The notes under the pieces are model-generated. The model saw only the letters and a program-made list of their open reading frames with translations. It ran no database searches and was not told where the DNA came from. Below, in pieces: positions 61,821-64,000 of a DNA stretch of 64,000 nt. Source of the stretch: Rhizobium altiplani (lineage in GTDB: Bacteria; Pseudomonadota; Alphaproteobacteria; Rhizobiales; Rhizobiaceae); contig NZ_LNCD01000083.1 in NCBI RefSeq assembly GCF_001542405.1, positions 1 through 64,000 of the forward strand, given 5' to 3'. Positions within the stretch are counted from its first letter, which is position 1; each line of letters opens with the position of its first letter. Both the position numbers and the translations under genes were made by a program.

Positions 61821-62204
61821 ATGACCGACGCCAAGCCGAATGGCGCGCTGACCCTTCGCACAGTGGCCATGCCGGCCGACGCCAATCCAGCCGGCGACAT
61901 TTTTGGTGGCTGGGTCATGGCACAGATGGACCTTGCCTCGGGCATCACCGCATCCGAACGCGCCAAGGGCCGCGTCGTCACCGCTGCCGTCAAGGAAATG
62001 GCCTTCGCCCTACCGGTGAAGATCGGCGATACGCTGTCAGTCTTCACGACAATCGAACGCGTCGGCCGCACGTCGATCACACTGTCGGTCGAGGCCTGGG
62101 CGACCCGCGCACGATACAACAACATGGAAAAGGTGACGGCCGCGACCTTCATCATGGTCGCCCTCGACGAAAGCGGCCAGCCGACGCCGGTTCCCGCGGA
62201 GTAG
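61821..62204 (+). CDS. Acyl-CoA thioesterase (YciA-like hotdog)
   Basis: A 127-residue hotdog-fold enzyme that hydrolyses acyl-CoA. MPADANPAGDIFGGWVMAQMDLASG holds the catalytic Asp and the hotdog helix, and GDTLSVFTTIERVGRTSITLSVEAWA is typical of YciA. ATG 61821 has AGGAG at 7 nt. Length matches the family. The next gene starts 2 nt after its stop. Confidence 0.93.
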   Translation: MTDAKPNGALTLRTVAMPADANPAGDIFGGWVMAQMDLASGITASERAKGRVVTAAVKEMAFALPVKIGDTLSVFTTIERVGRTSITLSVEAWATRARYNNMEKVTAATFIMVALDESGQPTPVPAE

Positions 62205-62206
62205 GC

Positions 62207-62797
62207 ATGGAAACGGTCGCCTCGCCGGAGGTCTTTCTCCACATCAAGGTCGTGATGGGGATGGTGATCTCGCTCAGCCTTGCGCGGCTGCTGACCGGGA
62301 TCGCCGGCATTATCCAACGCCCCGGAAAGGCGAAGCCCTATGCAGTGCATCTCGGCTGGGCGGCCTCCATGTTCCTCTTCATCATCCACATCTGGTGGTG
62401 GGAGTACCGGCTGCAGGCCGTACCGGTGCTCCATTTCGGCGTCTATTTGTTTCTCATCTGTTTCTGCGGGCTGTTCTTCATGTTGTGCGCCCTGCTCTTC
62501 CCCGCTTCGCTGGATGAGTACGGCGGCTACGAGGAATATTTCTACTCCCGCCGCAAGTGGTTTTTCGGCACGCTCGCCATCACCTATGCTGTCGACATCG
62601 TCGATACGGCGATCAAGGGAGCCGATCACATCCAGTCGCTCGGCTGGGAGTTTCCGGCGCGCAACGTCGTCTACATAGTACTCTGCTGTATTGCCGCCTG
62701 GACCGGAAGCCGCCGCTTCCACACTACTTTTGTCTGGCTCAATCTCATCTATCAGATCAGCTTCATTTTCCGCATCTACGATGTCCTCGGATTATGA
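62207..62797 (+). CDS. Integral membrane protein, unknown function
   Basis: A 196-residue protein with five to six transmembrane helices (HIKVVMGMVISLSLARLLTGI first). Conserved-looking HIWWWEYRL and YFYSRRKWFFGTLA segments separate helices. I do not recognise the family. Two nt after the thioesterase stop, with GGAG at its end of that gene as ribosome-binding site, so clearly co-transcribed. Confidence 0.78.
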   Translation: METVASPEVFLHIKVVMGMVISLSLARLLTGIAGIIQRPGKAKPYAVHLGWAASMFLFIIHIWWWEYRLQAVPVLHFGVYLFLICFCGLFFMLCALLFPASLDEYGGYEEYFYSRRKWFFGTLAITYAVDIVDTAIKGADHIQSLGWEFPARNVVYIVLCCIAAWTGSRRFHTTFVWLNLIYQISFIFRIYDVLGL

Positions 62798-62800
62798 TGC

Positions 62801-62861
62801 GCAACTTTTTGGTTGCCAATTTGTCGCGGATATGCGATTAAAAAGGCAACCAGGAGGTTGC
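62801..62861 (+). promoter_or_regulatory. Leader with four alternating complementary segments around the SRPBCC ribosome-binding site
   Basis: Segments in order: GCAAC (62801-62805), GGTTGCC (62811-62817), GGCAACC (62845-62851) and GGTTGC (62856-62861). Segment 3 can pair with segment 4, forming a 6-bp hairpin GCAACC-AGGA-GGTTGC that holds the Shine-Dalgarno AGGAGG (62852-62857) in its loop and stem. Alternatively segment 3 pairs with segment 2 (7 bp) and frees it. The segment 2/3 pair also forms a DNA dyad suited to an ArsR operator. Both readings are inferences. Confidence 0.45.
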
Positions 62862-62865
62862 TGAT

Positions 62866-63312
62866 ATGTCTGATCGCATCGAGAAGATCATCGAACTGAA
62901 CGCGCCCGTCGAACGCGTCTGGAAGGCCATCACCGATCACCGCGAGTTCGGCGAATGGTTCCGCGTCCAGCTGGACGGACCCTTCGTGCCGGGAGAGAAT
63001 TCGACCGGCCACATCACCTATCCCGGCTACGAGCACATCCGCTGGCAGGCGACCGTCAAGCGCATGGAGGAGCCCGAGCTCTTCTCCTTCACCTGGCATC
63101 CCTACGCCATCGATCCTGATGTCGACTATTCCGGCGAACCGCCGACCCTCGTCGAATTCCGCCTGGAGCCGACGCCGTCAGGGTCGCGCCTGACGGTGAC
63201 GGAGTCAGGTTTCGACAAGGTCCCGCCGCATCGCCGCGAGGAAGCCTTCCGGATGAACGACGGCGGCTGGGCCGAGCAAATGAAAAACATCAAGGAATAC
63301 CTCGATCGCTAA
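62866..63312 (+). CDS. SRPBCC domain protein
   Basis: A 148-residue AHSA1/START-like protein: IEKIIELNAPVERVWKAITDHREFGEWFRVQLDGPF at the start and GWAEQMKNIKEYLDR at the end are typical. It differs from the copy at 33430 and is adjacent to its own ArsR gene in the reverse order. AGGAGG lies 8 nt before ATG 62866, partly within a possible hairpin. Likely binds a small hydrophobic ligand. Confidence 0.92.
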   Translation: MSDRIEKIIELNAPVERVWKAITDHREFGEWFRVQLDGPFVPGENSTGHITYPGYEHIRWQATVKRMEEPELFSFTWHPYAIDPDVDYSGEPPTLVEFRLEPTPSGSRLTVTESGFDKVPPHRREEAFRMNDGGWAEQMKNIKEYLDR

Positions 63313-63637
63313 CATTGAATTCCGCCGCGACAATGCGGCACCCCTGTTTGCCGCCTTGGGAGACCCGACGCGCCTGTCGCTGCTGACAACCCTCAGCGAC
63401 GGGTGCGAGCGCTCGATCGCCGGCCTCTCCGCCGGCACCGAGCTTACCCGCCAGGCGATAACGAAACACCTGCATGTGCTGGAACAGGTCGGCCTCGTCC
63501 GCTCCACTAAGGTCGGGCGGGAAAGCCATTACGCCTTCCAACCCGATCGGATCGGCGAGATGCGCGCCTATCTCGACAGCGTCTCCCGGCAATGGGACGA
63601 CGCGCTCGAGCGCCTGCGCGCCTTGGTGGAGCGTTAG
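63305..63637 (+). CDS. ArsR-family transcriptional regulator, non-canonical start
   Basis: A winged-helix regulator: PLFAALGDPTRLSLLTTLSDG, then LTRQAITKHLHVLEQVGLVRSTKVGRESHYAF. Family similarity begins at about 63329, but there is no ATG, GTG or TTG in frame between the preceding stop (63278) and TTG 63356, which would remove helix 1. ATC 63305, with AAGGA 8 nt upstream, or ATT 63314, are candidate starts; ATC is used here (about 110 residues). It overlaps the SRPBCC stop. No metal-binding CxC is seen. Confidence 0.8.
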   Translation: MANIEFRRDNAAPLFAALGDPTRLSLLTTLSDGCERSIAGLSAGTELTRQAITKHLHVLEQVGLVRSTKVGRESHYAFQPDRIGEMRAYLDSVSRQWDDALERLRALVER

Positions 63638-63670
63638 GCCCCTGGCGTGCAGCAAGCCACTAGTCATACC

Positions 63671-64000
63671 TCAGGCGCGGAAGATGAACGATGCGCCGAT
63701 CGCGATCAGGGCGAAGCCAATGGCGTGGTTCCACGTCAGGTTCTCGCCGAGCCAGAAGACGGAGAAGCCGGAAAAGACGATAAGCGTGATCACCTCCTGC
63801 ATCGTCTTCAGCTGTGCCGTCGTATAGACGGCCGAACCGATGCGGTTGGCAGGCACGGCAAGGCAGTATTCGAAGAAGGCGATCGCCCAGCTGACGACGA
63901 TGGCGATATAGAGCGCCGCGCCTTTGTGCTTGAGATGCCCGTACCAGGCGAAGGTCATGAAGATATTTGAGGCGAAAAGCATGACAACCGGCCAGATGGC
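63671..64000 (-). CDS. DMT-like DUF486 membrane protein, 5' end outside window
   Basis: A small four-helix membrane protein. LFASNIFMTFAWYGHLKHKGAALYIAIVVSWAIAFFEYCLAVPANRIG and LKTMQEVITLIVFSGFSVFWLGE are diagnostic of DUF486. The frame is open to the window edge (about 110 codons visible). The Met codon at 63982 is internal, because hydrophobic family sequence continues upstream of it. Convergent with the ArsR gene. Confidence 0.9.
   Translation of the reverse strand, partial: AIWPVVMLFASNIFMTFAWYGHLKHKGAALYIAIVVSWAIAFFEYCLAVPANRIGSAVYTTAQLKTMQEVITLIVFSGFSVFWLGENLTWNHAIGFALIAIGASFIFRA

Noticed and set aside
61553..62722. 389-codon minus-strand frame opposite the thioesterase and membrane-protein genes
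   Set aside because: Runs through two well-supported genes and an AT-rich promoter region; no recognisable domain.

Overview
The window is chromosomal DNA from an alphaproteobacterium of the order Hyphomicrobiales, most likely Rhizobiaceae (Ensifer/Sinorhizobium or Rhizobium). The evidence is high-GC coding DNA in short operons, a plant-type class II DAHP synthase, an Usg protein, a single-domain FrcA-type sugar ABC ATPase, a PleC/PdhS-like histidine kinase, aerobic cobalamin assembly genes, and many small rhizobial-type conserved proteins. I see no rRNA, tRNA, CRISPR array or prophage.

Layout. 1-2.8 kb is a mobile-element junction: an internally deleted group II intron (minus strand) and a complete-looking IS1182-family element with a frameshifted transposase, each abutting a rho-independent terminator hairpin. 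2.8-8.2 kb holds central metabolism: class II DAHP synthase, glutathione reductase, rpiA with a DUF2059 protein, and gph. At 8.2-9.85 kb a periplasmic binding-protein gene lies between an intact gph 3' end and a decayed second copy of it. 9.9-15.3 kb encodes an L,D-transpeptidase and tandem fumarases of two unrelated classes (fumC, then class I). 15.3-20.8 kb has a diguanylate cyclase, a PPOX flavoprotein, an alpha/beta hydrolase divergent from a MarR regulator, and LtrA and DUF971 proteins. 20.9-25.0 kb holds molybdenum cofactor genes (moaA, mobA, mobB) around an SDR and a DMT exporter.

25-31.4 kb encodes a large OmpA-domain protein, a polar amino-acid ABC importer without its ATPase, usg and a DUF2270 protein. 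31.5-37.4 kb holds a TPR methyltransferase, a GST/ArsR/SRPBCC operon, an SsuD-like monooxygenase, and a beta-hydroxyacid dehydrogenase with an AlkD-like protein. 37.4-41.4 kb is a divergent sugar-uptake locus. 41.5-51.6 kb has Lrp, a coupled nuclease/UDG pair, a histidine kinase, dgkA, cobT and cobS, an aspartyl protease, an ABC-2 exporter and an extensin-like protein. 51.9-61.5 kb has a PAS-GGDEF protein, DoxX, a PLP decarboxylase, a hydrolase/outer-membrane cluster and a chemoreceptor. 61.8-64 kb has a thioesterase, a membrane protein, a second SRPBCC/ArsR operon with a possible ribosome-site switch in its leader, and a DMT gene cut by the window edge.

Most of the window is ordinary housekeeping DNA. 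The features most worth a second look are the terminator-targeted element pile-up at 1247-2824, the duplicated gph tail, the 62.8 kb leader with alternating complementary segments, and the phased repeats before the GST/ArsR/SRPBCC operon.
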